A stretch of DNA of 64,000 nt from Ahaetulla prasina. Its lineage: Eukaryota > Chordata > Lepidosauria > Squamata > Colubridae. Shown in pieces: positions 27,072 through 39,278 of the stretch (its first letter is position 1; each line of letters starts with the position of its first letter). Location: NCBI RefSeq assembly GCF_028640845.1, contig NC_080540.1:137863920-137927919 (forward strand). Direction: 5' to 3'. Both the position numbers and the translations under genes were made by a program. The notes under the pieces were generated by a model. It searched no databases, was not told where the DNA came from, and worked only from the letters and a program-made list of their open reading frames with translations.

Positions 27072-29538
27072 CTGTAAATAAAAGGAAAAATAACGAGTAA
27101 ATTGACCCATATGTCTTGCTTATTTCAGGTGCTTAAATGCATTATTCCACATTGTAGTAAGAACTTCCTCATGCCTTGGAATTACTACAATCTCATGCCA
27201 CTGGTCATACTAGCTGGATCTAATGGGAGTTAGAAAAAAGAAAAAAAAAAGCAGGGTGGCAACATCAAATTCTCATCCTTTGAATTATATTAACCATTTG
27301 CTAAGCCCACAGAGGAGACCAATCCCAATATCTAAAAGGTCAAACTCAATAAAGCATGGGCACTTTGCATTGGTTGCCGGAGGCAATTCATTTGTTGCAA
27401 TACAAATGTTTTGTTTTCCCAATTGAAAAGGGAAATAGGCAAGGGTTTTGCACCTAGTTCTTTGCAAACAAAAAAGTTCCATCAATGTAATTTTGAGTGG
27501 ACAAAGGTGAAAAAGGAAGATAGTTACCAGAAATAGGTTTATTTGTTTTAGTAAAACTCACAAAATGAAATCTGAACGTTGGAATGTAGGGTCATCCAGT
27601 TTTGCCCTGAAGTTCACTCATCTAATGCTAAGCAAATCATCCTTGTTCAATGAGACTAACCACTTCTTGAGTCAGAATTCTTAAGAATACAAATTAGACA
27701 AGTACAGTACTACTACAGCAGCTATTCCTTCTGCCTGACAGTTCCAATTATCTGAAAAATCTACACAATTAAAGGGAACTTACCACCTTTATGCCAAAAC
27801 TGCTTTTCAAAAGAGTGACTATAGTATCAGACTTAAACTCATGCAAGTTTTTGTACTGAACACCAGCTCTCATGCATTAATCCCAAACTGTTGTTTATTT
27901 ATTGCAAGCGATCTGTTCAGACTTTAGAGAGAAGCTATTTATCCCATTTAGGGGTTTAAAAGAAAAATATCAGGAGAAAAAAAAACACATTTAACTTCAG
28001 CTCTGCCCCCCTCCTTCATTCTTGCCCACCATGTCTTTCTTCAAAATGATTTCCTATGGGAATGATGCTCTCAATAGAAAAAATATTACAGTTACAATCT
28101 TAAGTGTTTTTTCAGCTATTCTGGGGGATATTTACATTTTTGAAAGATATCATGTTTCTAATTCTTTTTTTTTTTGAGATAAGTGTTTAACTTTTGATAA
28201 CTTTTGAGATAAGTGTTTTCAAACAAGGCAATCTTTATGTGAGCTTATCAGGTCACATGAGCAACATACACTGAAATCTGGCTTTGAGAAACATATTGTA
28301 TTTACCAGAAAAAATGAATCATCCTTGAAATTCCACAAAGACATAAACATAGATTCAGCCACCATACATAGTGAAATATTTGCAATCTACAGAGACATTT
28401 ATTATTCCTGTGGTTGGTTCTGTGACCCCAATCACATCAAGTGTGAAAACCACGTATCAGTAAGTATTATAAGTTTACTAGATCTAGGCTGCAAAAAATA
28501 TTTGCTACCATATGATGGCCATATGGATTTTTGCAACCTAAGGATTTTTGGACACACTTATAACCAAATTTATGCACCTGACAATGCATACAGGAGCAAG
28601 AGTAATTTCTCATTCTCAGTTATGTGTTCACTTAGTGATCATATCGCTTCCAACTTGGTTGCTAAATAAGGAAACTTCTACATTTAATGTAGCAAAGCAT
28701 TGAAAGGATGTACTTTTATGTATTAATTTGGCAAAATGATTTGCGCCTGTTGGACAGAAAAATAAAAGCACAGAACTTGAACAAAAAAGAAAAGACATTG
28801 GATTTTTAAAATATTAGCATGCATTTTTCCCCAAGCCTGCCAATATACATATTTAACAAATTACTGTAAGCATTCATATAATAGTGATGTTTTTTTAAAA
28901 AAAGTTAGTATGGACGCCAATACTATACTTAAATACAGATTCTTGAGTATTGTAATTATGAGGACTATCAAGTGGCCTTAATTTCCAGTTCTTTTGCAGA
29001 AAAACATTAATAGCATTTTAAAAACAAAAATGATCATTGTCCACTTTACGCACGGTGTACTGTATGATTGGTAAAGTTCTGCACAAATAAATTTAGCCAA
29101 CTTTCAAACGTTGGGTCAGGAGGCAATAATCTTTGATAGATGGTCTTTGGGGATACCAACAATAAAGCAGCTTGAAGCAACGCTTTGAAAGTTCCCGAAT
29201 TTCTCAAACTGCTGAAAGGAGGCCAGGGAGAACAGATGGGAAAAGTAAAGCAGGACCCTTCCCTCTTTTTAAGGAGACTTTGTCTAATCGCGGGGAGAAA
29301 GCATCTTGGGTCCCCTTTAAAAGAACGAAGCCTTGCAAGGAAAGCTCTGCAAAAAGCTTCGGCAAAAACAAGGAGACGAGGCTGCAGCATCCAGGGAAAA
29401 AAGTGGGGGAACCCACTCACCCCCACAAACACAAATGGGGGAACCGGGTAGGCTTCCCCTCCATATCGCAGATAAGAGGGAATTAGGAAGGGTGGGGGAA
29501 TCTTTTATACCCTTCATCTGGCACACATACACACTTAC
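27072..29538. other. CEP131 intron 1, no gene seen
   Basis: This is intron between the untranslated exon and the first coding exon. It is AT-rich on the left. From about 29170 it grades into purine-rich, GC-rich sequence near the promoter. An open frame of 114 codons at 28325-28669 (plus) matches nothing I know. Confidence 0.5.
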
Positions 29539-29900
29539 CAGCGACAGGCGCGTGGTTCCTTCCCCGGCGGACCCTTTTGGGAGGTTCAAGGGATGGAGGG
29601 GCTGCTTTATCTTTCTTCCTGGGCTTTGGCGGTGGAAGTAGGGAGAGGGGCTCCTCGTTTAGCTCGGTGCCCACGTCCACAAGGGACAGCTCCCCTCCTT
29701 CCCGAGCAAGGAGGCTTAGCGCCTAAGGGGAAGGGGAGGTCATTCCTCCTTCCTCTCCCCCACCCCGCCCCACCAAAACCAAAACGGGGAGGAGGCGTCG
29801 ATGGAGGGTGGGGGCGCTTCCCGTCGCTGTTGCCGACACCGCAGCTCCCTCCTTCCCTCCGAGCCACAACAAAAGTGAGAAGGGCGGGGGGGGGGGGGTT
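29539..29900 (-). other. CEP131: CEP131 untranslated exon 1 (upper end approximate)
   Basis: A strong donor (GTAAGTGT in minus sense) sits at 29538-29531 next to GC-rich sequence, and the first coding exon has its own acceptor at 27072-27073. This implies a noncoding first exon ending at 29539. Its upper end is not visible. A minus-sense CCAAT box at 29984-29980 suggests a start near 29880-29920. The exon has a long open frame but no in-frame ATG, so no upstream ORF is claimed. Confidence 0.6.
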
Positions 29901-30570
29901 AGAGGGGGAAGCGCCGCTAGCAACCATCCGCACGCGCACTTGACTCTGGCCGAGCTTCCCGCCCCTCCTCGATGCTCCTATTGGCCGGTTTTGGGAGACG
30001 CGGCCTCCTCATCGGCTAATCTCCGTGTCCTTCAGTTGCCGGAGCTAGGTTGACAGAGCAAGGAGAAGCGGAGAGGGAGGGACGGTAGTGGTGGAGATGG
30101 TGGGAGTGGAGTGGAGGGAGGGGGGCAGCGGTGGGAGCCGAAAGCGCGTGCCGAGGAGGAGCCTCCCCTAAAGACCCGCCTCTTCTCCCTCTCGGAACCA
30201 CCCCCCCCTTTTTGGGGCCGCTTTTAGCTTGCAAAAAAAAACAAAAACCAGGGACCAAGCCGAGCGTTTGTTTCGAAGCTCCGGTTATGGATGGGGTGGG
30301 CGGCGCTAAGCAGTGGGTCCTCCGCGGTGGTGTTGCATCTCAGCTCCCCTCCCCTCGCTACTTTACCCTTTGGGGGAGAAATATTAGTGCGAAGGCACTT
30401 CAAAGCAAAACTCCCCTCCCCCCAAGTACTGTAGAGAGGGGGGGGGGATGGGGCGAGATAACACCCGGCAGGCATGCTGGCGCCTCTTCCTCATCCCCCG
30501 ATTGTCTCCTAGTATTTGAGCGTTGTTGCACCGAAACTACGCGGCTGGGTCCTACTAATCGAATCGAGTA
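29540..30570. promoter_or_regulatory. CpG-rich promoter island of CEP131
   Basis: A block of about 1 kb is much richer in G, C and CpG than its AT-rich surroundings. It contains an inverted CCAAT box (ATTGG at 29980-29984, forward for the minus-strand gene), GC-box-like GGGCGG strings, and G-runs including 13 consecutive G at 29886-29898 and about ten near 30438. The G-runs could form quadruplexes. It lies just upstream of CEP131 exon 1 and is the obvious promoter. Open frames in this block on both strands are by-products of base composition. Confidence 0.75.
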
Positions 30571-32725
30571 ACTAAACCGGCTTTGCTACATCCATTGCTT
30601 CCCCCGCTTGTTTCATTTCGCAATGGGCTTAGTCGTAATTGCAAACGAAGTGTTGAAAAGGGCAAGGAAGAAACCAGTTATTATTCGAAGGCAATCGCGA
30701 GAGCTGCGAATTGTAGCCTAAATTCCACAGAAACTGGCGTTAGGTACACATAACCACGAAACATAAATATGATTCAGACTATTCTTCCCAGTTTTGGTAG
30801 ACGAGACAACGCTCGGTGCTTTATCTGTTCTACTATCTGCTGTTCGGCTAGCCTGAGTTCAACCATTTCTTTCTAGGGATTTATGTTACCCAGTCACCGT
30901 TGTGGAAATACAGTATCGAGGCTATTCTCTTTCTCTACCCAGCAGTGCATATGCATCAGTAATTGATATTATACTGTGAATTGCAAAAAAAAAAAAATCC
31001 TCCACAAAGAAACTATCTCAACAGCCATACAACCAACCACATGCTGGAAATAATAGGTGTCATTTGTTTGCAGTAACCATTTGTTCATTAGCCACCAATA
31101 TGAAGCTGCCTGTAACTAGGTTCTAAAATAGCAACCAATTGTACTAAGGGTCACAAGAAGTAGTTGTAAATACGAAAATACATGGTGACACTGCAGAGCA
31201 AAAAAAAACCAAACAACCCACCTAAAATGATAGGATTTAGGTACATAAAAATAAAATGTTCTGTAATTTTAATCAGATTTATGCTGGCTTACTTTTTACT
31301 GAAGTCTGTCAGATCTGGCTATCAGATCTGGGTTGTAAAAATCCAAATGAGTATTACAGCAAAAAGAAAAAAAGACACCAAGTACTAAAAAGAAATAACC
31401 ACGACATATTACTTATGAGAAATATAAATTCACCCCAATTTTAAGCAAATAAAGAGATGCAAGATAACATATTTTGATTATAAAAGCTATCCCATAAACA
31501 AAACATGTTATCCAAAACTAATTGGGGTAGCTCTCTTTTCAAGATCAATCTTCCTTTAGTAAATCCATAGTTTCTCTTGTAGCTATTGTTTTTGGAACAT
31601 AATTTAAAAATGCTTTTAAATACATGCAATAATGTTTGTCATTCCATATTAACGTCTAAGGCAGTGCTTCCCAAACCTGTGTACATTACCCCAAATTGGA
31701 TAAAAGTGGTTTATCTTTGGGTAAAGACACAGGAACCCATTACCCAATCACAACAGGGTGTGGAAGAATAAGCTGCTGAGAAAATTGCAGGCACCTGGAA
31801 TACTTTCCTCCCCTCCTATTGAAGCCTTTTGGCCCAGTGTCAGCACTGCAAAATTGCTTATGAAAGCTGCAACCTTGAAACAGATGGAGGAGGGATGTGT
31901 GGGTTTGGAAGAGCCATAGCTATAAAAAGTAGACCAATAAAAGAAGGAATTTTCTTCACAGAGATTGAAGGGTCTGGGGGAAGTGGGGGGGGGGAGAAGA
32001 AGAGGCACAATCAAGGCCAACCTTGGGAAGGTGCCAGTGGTTTATCAGCTGCCCATTAATAAAAAAGAAAATAGCAATAGAAGGAAATCCCAGAGAAGGA
32101 GAGGGAAGGATTTAAAAGACAGACCAGGGTCTATAAGTGTGGAAACACCCTTCTATACTAATAGTGGAGGAAATTTTACTTTTTGTAGAAAAAAAAAATC
32201 TGGGAAGAATTTTAATAATTGGTAATTATAGATGATTCTTTCTTCCACTGCTACAAATAATTCACGAAGACTTGAAATTATGTTGCAATCAAATAGGTAC
32301 ATTATAACAAAGATTGGTTGCAAAGATTGTTCAATCAACTGATAAATAGTAAAACCAATTACATGGACTAATAATTAGAATAGAATAATTAGAATTAGAA
32401 TAGAATAATTAGCCAAAGAACTCATTCATACCTACTTCCTCAAACCCACAAAGAGGCTGCCCAGACACCATCTACACAACAAAGACAAGCCAAAAGGCAT
32501 AAGGACAATTAAAATTGCCCTTGTGACAGAGGCACACACTATAACCAACAGGAACACACACACACACACACACACACACCTCTCAAGCACATATCAACTG
32601 GGGCTTTTTCAATGGCCTGTAGAATCAAACTTGTTTCTAAAACCTGAGATCAGACTCCTAGTCCACTAGTTTTAAGATTAAGGCCGAGCCTTAATACTTT
32701 GGCATGTTGGCTTCAAGATGCACTA
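30571..32725. other. Intergenic, no gene seen
   Basis: AT-rich spacer upstream of CEP131. It holds a G-run at 31986-31995, a partial AATTAGAATAGAATAATTAG repeat at 32370-32415 and the CA repeat. Nothing coding is visible. Confidence 0.5.
32552..32579. repeat. (CA)n microsatellite
   Basis: About 13 CA units, intergenic. Confidence 0.92.
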
Positions 32726-33115
32726 CAGGTAATCTTTGAATTACAGCTACAATTGAGCCCAAAATTTCTGTTGCTAAGTGAAACATTTGTTAAGTGAGTT
32801 TTGCCTCATTTTACGACCTTTCTTGCCACAGTTGTTAAGTGAATCACTGCAGTTAAGTTAGTAACGCTGTTATTAAGTGAATCTGGCTTCCCCATTGACT
32901 TTGCTTGTCAGAAGGTTGCAAAAACAGAAAACAAGATGCCAGCACATTGTAACTGTCATAAATATGAACCAGTTGCCAAGCGTCTGAATTTTGATCATGT
33001 GACCATAAGGATGCTGCAACAGTCGTAAGTGTGCAAACTCTCATAAGTCACTTTTTTTAGTGCTGTAACTTTGAACAATCACTAAATGAACTGTTGTAAA
33101 TTCAAGGATTACCTG
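32726..33115. mobile_element. Palindromic Tc1/mariner-like MITE, copy b
   Basis: It has the same ends and interior as copy a (GTTAAGTGAATCACTGCAGT in the middle). Left flank TA, right flank TG, so one base of the duplication has changed. It is intergenic. Confidence 0.78.
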
Positions 33116-34244
33116 TGCTGCATTTAGTATTTAGGATTATATAAAGCATATTCCAATATTGATAATAATTAAGGTAGTTTAAATGCTCCTAATATATCCT
33201 AGTCAATCTGAAAAATAGGATGTTTAGTTACAATTGTAGGCAATACGAATTCCTACAATAAAAAGTTTGAATACTTGATTAGCCTTAAGGGGAATTAAAG
33301 TATTAAATCACCCTTCCTGATGTGAGTGCAGCAGATGATGAGCAAAATAATTGAAGGATCTCTTAGCTTTGCTATCCTTTCTGATCTGCACATCATCAGT
33401 CAATAGGAAAAACATCATCCTATCATGGTGCTGCAGTGGGAAGAAGATAAGTTTACAGGACTTGGTCCTGCTGTGAATCATTACATTCCATAATATATAG
33501 TATAAGCACAATAAATATAATTTCCTCATAGATGGAAAAGAATGTTTTTTAAAAACATGCAGATAAAAAGAAACATATCTTCCTCAACGTAATGCGATTC
33601 CTTGGATTCAGACTTGCTTGCTTGATAGTTTTAAAAGGCATTTTCTAAAAACTGAATTGCTTCTGTCTCAAAATAAACATCCCATGTAATGTGGCAATTC
33701 TTGAAATTAGATTGCTAGGCAAAGTACAGATGTGTTACTGCCCCAAATCTCAAAAATGCTGATTTTATGTGATTTATTGCCAGATTGACCATGTTACTCA
33801 ATCACTAAAGAGAGAAAGAGATCCTAAACATAACTATGTCCTGAAATGCTTTTCAGCTTTGAACAGAACTCAATCGTAAAACTTTGTTTTGTCCAGGAAC
33901 CATTTAAAGGAGCAAATAGAGGATTATTGGACTCTGTGTAGACTGTTTTGAAAAATAAAGACTAATTCATTTCTGGTGTGAACTGAAGTCCAAGGTCCTT
34001 GATTTCAGACAATAAAAGTGACTAGGCAGATTGCCCAGCCATCAAAACTCCATGGCAACACCACAGTTACAGAAACTGTTCTCAGAAACCCAGTCTCCCC
34101 CACCTCACCCACTCAAATAACTAATAACAATTACTGGGAAATTAATTCCTTGATACAGCAGGCATATTTTTCTATATGAAGGTTAGCTGCCTCAAAGTCA
34201 TGAGCATCCATTTACCATAGACATACCAACCAGCCACCATATTA
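33116..34244. other. Intergenic spacer between two MITEs, nothing seen
   Basis: AT-rich sequence with no coding signal, named repeat or motif I can support. Confidence 0.5.
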
Positions 34245-34593
34245 CAGATAGTCCTTAACTTATAACCAAAGTCACAACTGCCCTGAAAAGTGACCATGAC
34301 CATTTTTCACATGACTGTTGCAGCATCCCTGTGGTTACATGATCAAAATTCAGTTGCTTGGAAATTGGTATTTATGAGAGTTGCTGTGTCCCGGGGCCAT
34401 GTGGTCACCTTTTGTGGCCTGGCAATCAAAATCAACGGAGGAAGCTACATTCACTTAAGAACCATGTTACTAACTTAACAATCCGCAGGGTGGCAAGAAA
34501 AGTCATAAAATGAGGAAGACCTCATTTAACAGCTGTCTTGCTTAGCATTGGAAATTTTGGGCTCAATTGTAGTCATAAATCAAGGACTACTTG
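34245..34593. mobile_element. Palindromic Tc1/mariner-like MITE, copy c
   Basis: It starts CAGATAGTCCTTAACTTA and ends AATCAAGGACTACTTG. The copy is more diverged. It is intergenic, 0.7 kb upstream of the L2 LINE. Confidence 0.75.
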
Positions 34594-35042
34594 TGCCATT
34601 CTCTCTTGCTATACTGTGTCCTGTTTAGAAATGGCCAGACAAAAATATTTGACTTGGGGTCCTACAAAACCAGATGAACTATTCTGAATATACCGGTAAG
34701 TATTTTACCATTAACAGTTACCATTCTTCTGGTGCTTGTTCAAATTATTGGGATTACAATTATCATCACCTTCAACATAGAAGTGCTTGGTGATGGAAGC
34801 TGTGATCCATCACATCCATTAGGGGTGCTGATCTATAGAAAACTGTCTACGAAACAGTCTCAGTAGTGTTGGCTATTTCTACTGTGTAGGCACTGTGTAA
34901 CTAGTAGGGCACAATCGTATTTCAGGGCTTGAGCTCAGTCCTATACTATAATGTACAAATACACAATGCATGAAAATGCAGGAATATTCCCTCAGCACTG
35001 ACTAACTCATTTGAATCCAACAAATTATCAGCTATTAGACCA

Positions 35043-35157
35043 GGTTTCTGAACTTTGACAAGTTGAAGATATGTGGACTTCAACACCCAGAATTCATCAG
35101 CCAGCTTTTGGAGTTGAAGTCCACACATCTTCAAGCTGTCAAGGTTGAGAAATATTG
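35043..35157. repeat. Hairpin repeat with long inverted arms
   Basis: About 45-bp arms (GAAGATATGTGGACTTCAAC against GTTGAAGTCCACACATCTTC) surround CCCAGAATTCATCAGCCAGC. The core resembles the 81-bp hAT MITE at 45582. No clear duplication was found. Confidence 0.65.
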
Positions 35158-35329
35158 CAATTAAACAAATACAATGTAATTTGTATTGTCTATCAGATTT
35201 GTGGCAAGATTCTCAATATATTTTTAAATATAAGAATCCTTAAATAAAAAATGAATGCAAGACCTCAGGAGAAAAAAGCACAATTTATTTAGAGTACCCG
35301 ACTTTTTATTTAAAATATATATATTTTTT

Positions 35330-37571
35330 GCATGACCAGTAGCCCTTTAAATCTTGTATGCTGTCTTGCCATGTCATGTGATAACCACAGTTTTGGAGGG
35401 CTATTTGGGGGACAATCGATACCATGGTACGCAGTCTCAACCAGCTCCTTGGTTTTCCGAGGAGCTGAGGGAGATGAAGCGCCGGAGAAGACGCCTAGAG
35501 AGTGCCTGGAGATCCAGCCGCTCTGAGGCTGACCGGACACTAGTTAGGTCCTATAGTAGGACCTACCTAGTGGCAATGAGGGCTGCGGTTGCCCCACGCT
35601 TCCTCCTCATTGCGCCGGCAGATAACCGCCCGCCGCCCTGTTTCGGTGACCCGCCGCCCTCCAACAGGAGGGGCGGGAGGACCCCCTACAAGGGCGTGCC
35701 GAGGAGTTTAACGGTTATCTATACGACAAAATCGTTCAGCTTCGGGACGGATTGGATCAAAATTGGGTAGATCCAGGCGAGGGTTCCGAGGACCGTCTTG
35801 TTGAGGTGGTTTGGGATGACTTTGATCCTGTGACTCCCGAGGACATGGACAGGTTGCTGGGCAGGCTGAACGCCACCACATGTTTATTGGATCCGTGCCT
35901 CCTGGTTAGTACTGGCTACTCAGGAGGTGACACGAGGCTGGCTCCAGGGATTACAAATGCTTCTCTGCGGAGGGGTCTTTCCGCTGCCTTGAAAGAGGCT
36001 GTGGTGAGACCCTCCTCAAGAAGCCTTCCTGACCCAGCTGTTTTAGGAACTACCGGCCAGTCTCCAATCTTCGCCACGGCGAAGGTTGTAGAGAGTGTGG
36101 TGGCATGTCAGCTACCCCAGTACCTGGATGAAGCTGTCTATCTAGACCTGCTCCAGTCCGCTTCCGCCCGGATACAGTACGGAGACAGCTTTGGTCGCAC
36201 TGGTGGATGATCTCTGGAGGGCCAGGATAGGGGTTACCTCTGCCCTGGTCCTATTAGACCTCTCAGCGGCTTTTGATACCATCGACCATGGTATCCTGCT
36301 GCGCCGGTTGGAGGGTTGGGAGTGGAGGCACCGCTTATCGGTGGTTCTCCTCCTACCTCTCTGATCGGACGAGACGGTGTTGACAGGGGGCAGAGATCGA
36401 CCCAAGGTGCCTCATGTGGGGTGCCTCAGGGGTCGATTCTCTCACCCCTCCTGTTCAACATCTATATGAAGCCGCTGGGTGAGATCATCAGTGGCTTTGG
36501 GGTGAGATACCAACTGTACGCTGATGACACCCAGCTGTACTTTTCCACCCCGGGCCACCCCAGTGAAGCTGTCAAGTGTTGTCCCGGTGTCTGGAAGCCG
36601 ACGGGTCTGGTTGGGGAGGAACAGCCCCAAACTTAATCCTCCCAAGACGGAGTGGCTGTGGATGCCGGCACCTCGGTACAGTCAGCTGCAGATGCGGCTG
36701 TCTGTCGGGGGTGAATCATTGGCCCCGATGGAGAAGGTACGCAACTTGGGCGTGCTCCTGGATGGTCGGTTGTCCTTTGAAGACCATTTGGCGACCGTCT
36801 CCAGGAGAGCATTTTATCAGGTTCGCCTGATCCGCCAGTTGCGCCCTTCCTGGACCGGGATGCCTTATGCACAGTCACTCATGCCCTTGTTACCTCGCCT
36901 GGACTACTGCAATGCTCTCTACTTGGGGCTCCCCTTGAAGAGCACCCGGAGACTTCAGCTAGTTCAGAATGCGGCTGCGCGGGTTATTGAGGGAGCGACA
37001 CGGAGCTCCCACATAACACCTATCCTGCGCAGACTGCACTGGCTACCTGTTGTTTTCGGTGCGCTTCAAGGTATTGGTTACCACCTTTAAAGCGCCCATG
37101 GCTTAGGACCGGGCTATCTACGGGACCGTCTACTGCCGGCTTCTATCTCCCATCGTCCGATGCGCTCCCACAGAGAGGACTCCTCAGGGTGCCGTCAGCC
37201 AAACAGTGTCGACTGGCGGCCCCCAGGGGGAGGGCCTTCTCTGTGGGAGCTCCGACCCTGTGGAACGAACTTCCCCTCGGACTCCGACAATTACCTGACC
37301 TTAAGACCTTTCGCCGCGAACTTAAAACTTATTTATTTCATATGGCTGGACTAGCCTGATTTTTATTTTTATTAGATGGGTTTTTAAAATTGTGTTATTT
37401 TATAGGGGAGTATGTTTTTAACGTTTTGGGCATTTAAATCAGTTTTTTAAGGGTTGTTTTAAATTATTGTGTGTATTTATATTTTATCTGCCTGTTCACC
37501 GCCCTGAGTCCTTCGGGAGAAGGGCGGTATACAAATTAAAATATTATTATTATTATTATTATTATTATTAT
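35330..37571 (+). mobile_element. L2-clade LINE, 5'-truncated, frameshifted, GC-rich
   Basis: Broken plus-strand frames give pieces of a reverse transcriptase. In order these are a PWFSEELREMKRRRRRLESA linker, [19 protein letters not shown] near 36270, [17 protein letters not shown] (36420-36470), the catalytic YADD at 36517-36528, LGVLLDGRLSFEDHL, LDYCNALYLGLPLKSTRRLQ and HITPILRRLHWLPV. The wording is that of the L2/CR1 group, closest to L2. Frameshifts break the ORF several times, and the endonuclease part and 5' end are missing. The 3' end carries a GC hairpin at 37499-37527 and an (ATT)n tail. The whole piece is far richer in GC than the DNA on both sides. It lies between CEP131 and TEPSIN. 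Confidence 0.88.
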
Positions 37572-37994
37572 GATGAGTCCTGTGTTTGGAATTCCTGCCC
37601 AATCAAGAGATTTTACTTCTTCTGGTCAAAGTTTTAGAAGAGTCTGTGGGCTACCAGGTAAAATAAAATCTGGATATTGACCCACATAATACCATTTATA
37701 ATTTTCTGTTGATCTGAGTGTTGAAAACTCCACCTAAGCTTCTGACAACAACTTTATTCAAGTCTTCCTGTTTGCAGGGGGAATGGTTAGAGACAAGGGA
37801 AGGCTGGGTGCAAAGCAGGGCTACCTGTGTTTCAAGTAGCAGTAGGATCACAAAGTTCACAAAGCCACCCAACTAGGCAACTTGTGAGGATGCTTAAGAG
37901 CCACAGTGGTTTTATGTGGACCATAATTAGCTTTCCTTCCCAGAACAGGCAGCAGAGGTCACTAGCACAGTCAGTAACCTTTATTCTTCTAGAC

Positions 37995-38339
37995 CAGTGA
38001 TGGTGAACCTTTTAAACACCGAGTGCCCAAACTGCGCGTGCACGCATGCCCAAACTGAAAGGTGCGCGACAGAGCATGCATAGACATGCATGTGCAGCAC
38101 AGACCTGAAGACCGGTCAGCTGGCAGGAGGTAGGGCATCCCAACACCAACAGTGTGGCAAGAGGCAAGTTCTTTTTCTTTCGTGAGCTTCTGTTTCATTG
38201 TTTCCAGGGAAACAGAAGCTCACAAAAGAAACACCACAGAGATCTGACCTGGGGCGATGGCGCACGTACGCCATCGCCCCAGGTCATGGGGGTTCTACGT
38301 GCCACCTCTGGCATACGTGTCATAGGTTTGCCATCACAG
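37995..38339. mobile_element. hAT MITE, 345 bp, perfect 8-bp duplication
   Basis: The ends are CAGTGATGGTGAACCT and its near inverse AGGTTTGCCATCACAG. The flanks are TTCTAGAC at 37987-37994 and 38340-38347, identical. An internal stem (GGGCGATGGCG...CGCCATCGCCC) adds secondary structure. There is no transposase. It lies between CEP131 and TEPSIN. Confidence 0.87.
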
Positions 38340-38914
38340 TTCTAGACTTTCTTCTCCATTTGTTACATGCAGAATTTCAAACAATGGCCTTTGACACTTG
38401 ACTTAGGCAAGAGGTTTTAGCATGTTGTGTGAATGCTCTAACGCTAGCTAATAGAGTGCAGGTTGGAAGGAATTAACTAACTGTCCTCAGTTAGCTATAT
38501 TGCCTAAGGATGACAGCATTGACAAATGTTGTCCCCTTGTTTAGTGGCTGGAACTGCCACAAAATCCCACAGAAGGAAAATGGGGCTTCTCTCGGTATTT
38601 TGTCCCAGTTTTGCTTTATTTCATACTTTAGCGGCATGTGGTGAGATGAACAAGGAACAGAAAATGGTAGGGAGTAGGCAAACTCCTCCAGTTCATTTCC
38701 AATTCATTTTAATTTTTTTCAGTTTTAAGAATTTTGACAGCCTTAACACCTCAAGTGAGGAGCTGCCTCTGTCAGGGGAAAGAAGTGAGATAAGAGGGGC
38801 CTGAATAACATAATCTGCAAGAAGAAATAATGGAACTCAATTTTAGTAATGAAAGAGAGTAACATTTTTCATAAGGACCAATTATATTGTTCATCACGAG
38901 AACATATGATTGTC

Positions 38915-38920
38915 TTTATT
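38915..38920 (-). terminator. Likely TEPSIN poly(A) signal
   Basis: TTTATT on the plus strand reads AATAAA on the minus strand, 359 nt past the TEPSIN stop, inside an otherwise featureless 3' flank. It is the best signal I found there; the cleavage site was not determined. Confidence 0.5.
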
Positions 38921-39278
38921 CTCCACTCAATAAAAATAACCCACTTAAGAGACAGCAGCAAGGATTCAAGTCTTCTCTCTCCTTCTCACGGATGGTTCAG
39001 TAAGAATATAAATTAGTGGGACATATCAACCTTAACCTTTTTCAGAATAGAATGGCAAGAAACCAGCCTTTCCCCCTCCTGATCTGTCAAGAATAAAAAT
39101 GATAAAATTCCTGGTAAGATCGGAAAAACTACTGTACTGTACAGCAGCCCCTAACTAGACCAATTGCTTATCCTACAAGAAGACTTCTCTCCCCACTCTA
39201 TTCCAGGATGAAAAGAGCTAGAAAGATAGTTGGTTTGTTGCTCATGTTCCCCACAACTAAAATTGCATCAAGGGATCG

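Noticed and set aside
28325..28669. Plus-strand open frame of 114 codons in CEP131 intron 1
   Set aside because: AT-rich by chance, no family resemblance and no promoter or splice context.
29483..29680. Open frame through CEP131 exon 1 that could be an upstream ORF or an N-terminal extension
   Set aside because: Its apparent start is GTG, there is no in-frame ATG before an upstream stop, and after splicing it stops before the CEP131 ATG.
30016..30258. Possible divergent gene opposite CEP131
   Set aside because: No credible start, exon or conserved protein upstream of the CpG island; at most a noncoding antisense transcript, which sequence cannot show.
29593..30571. Several open frames of 80-146 codons on both strands in the CEP131 promoter island
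   Set aside because: They are Pro/Gly/Arg-rich translations of GC-rich sequence and overlap each other on both strands; no domain or splice pattern supports them.
36142..36405. Minus-strand open frame across the L2 reverse transcriptase
   Set aside because: It is the antisense shadow of the LINE coding strand, which has YADD and the other RT blocks.
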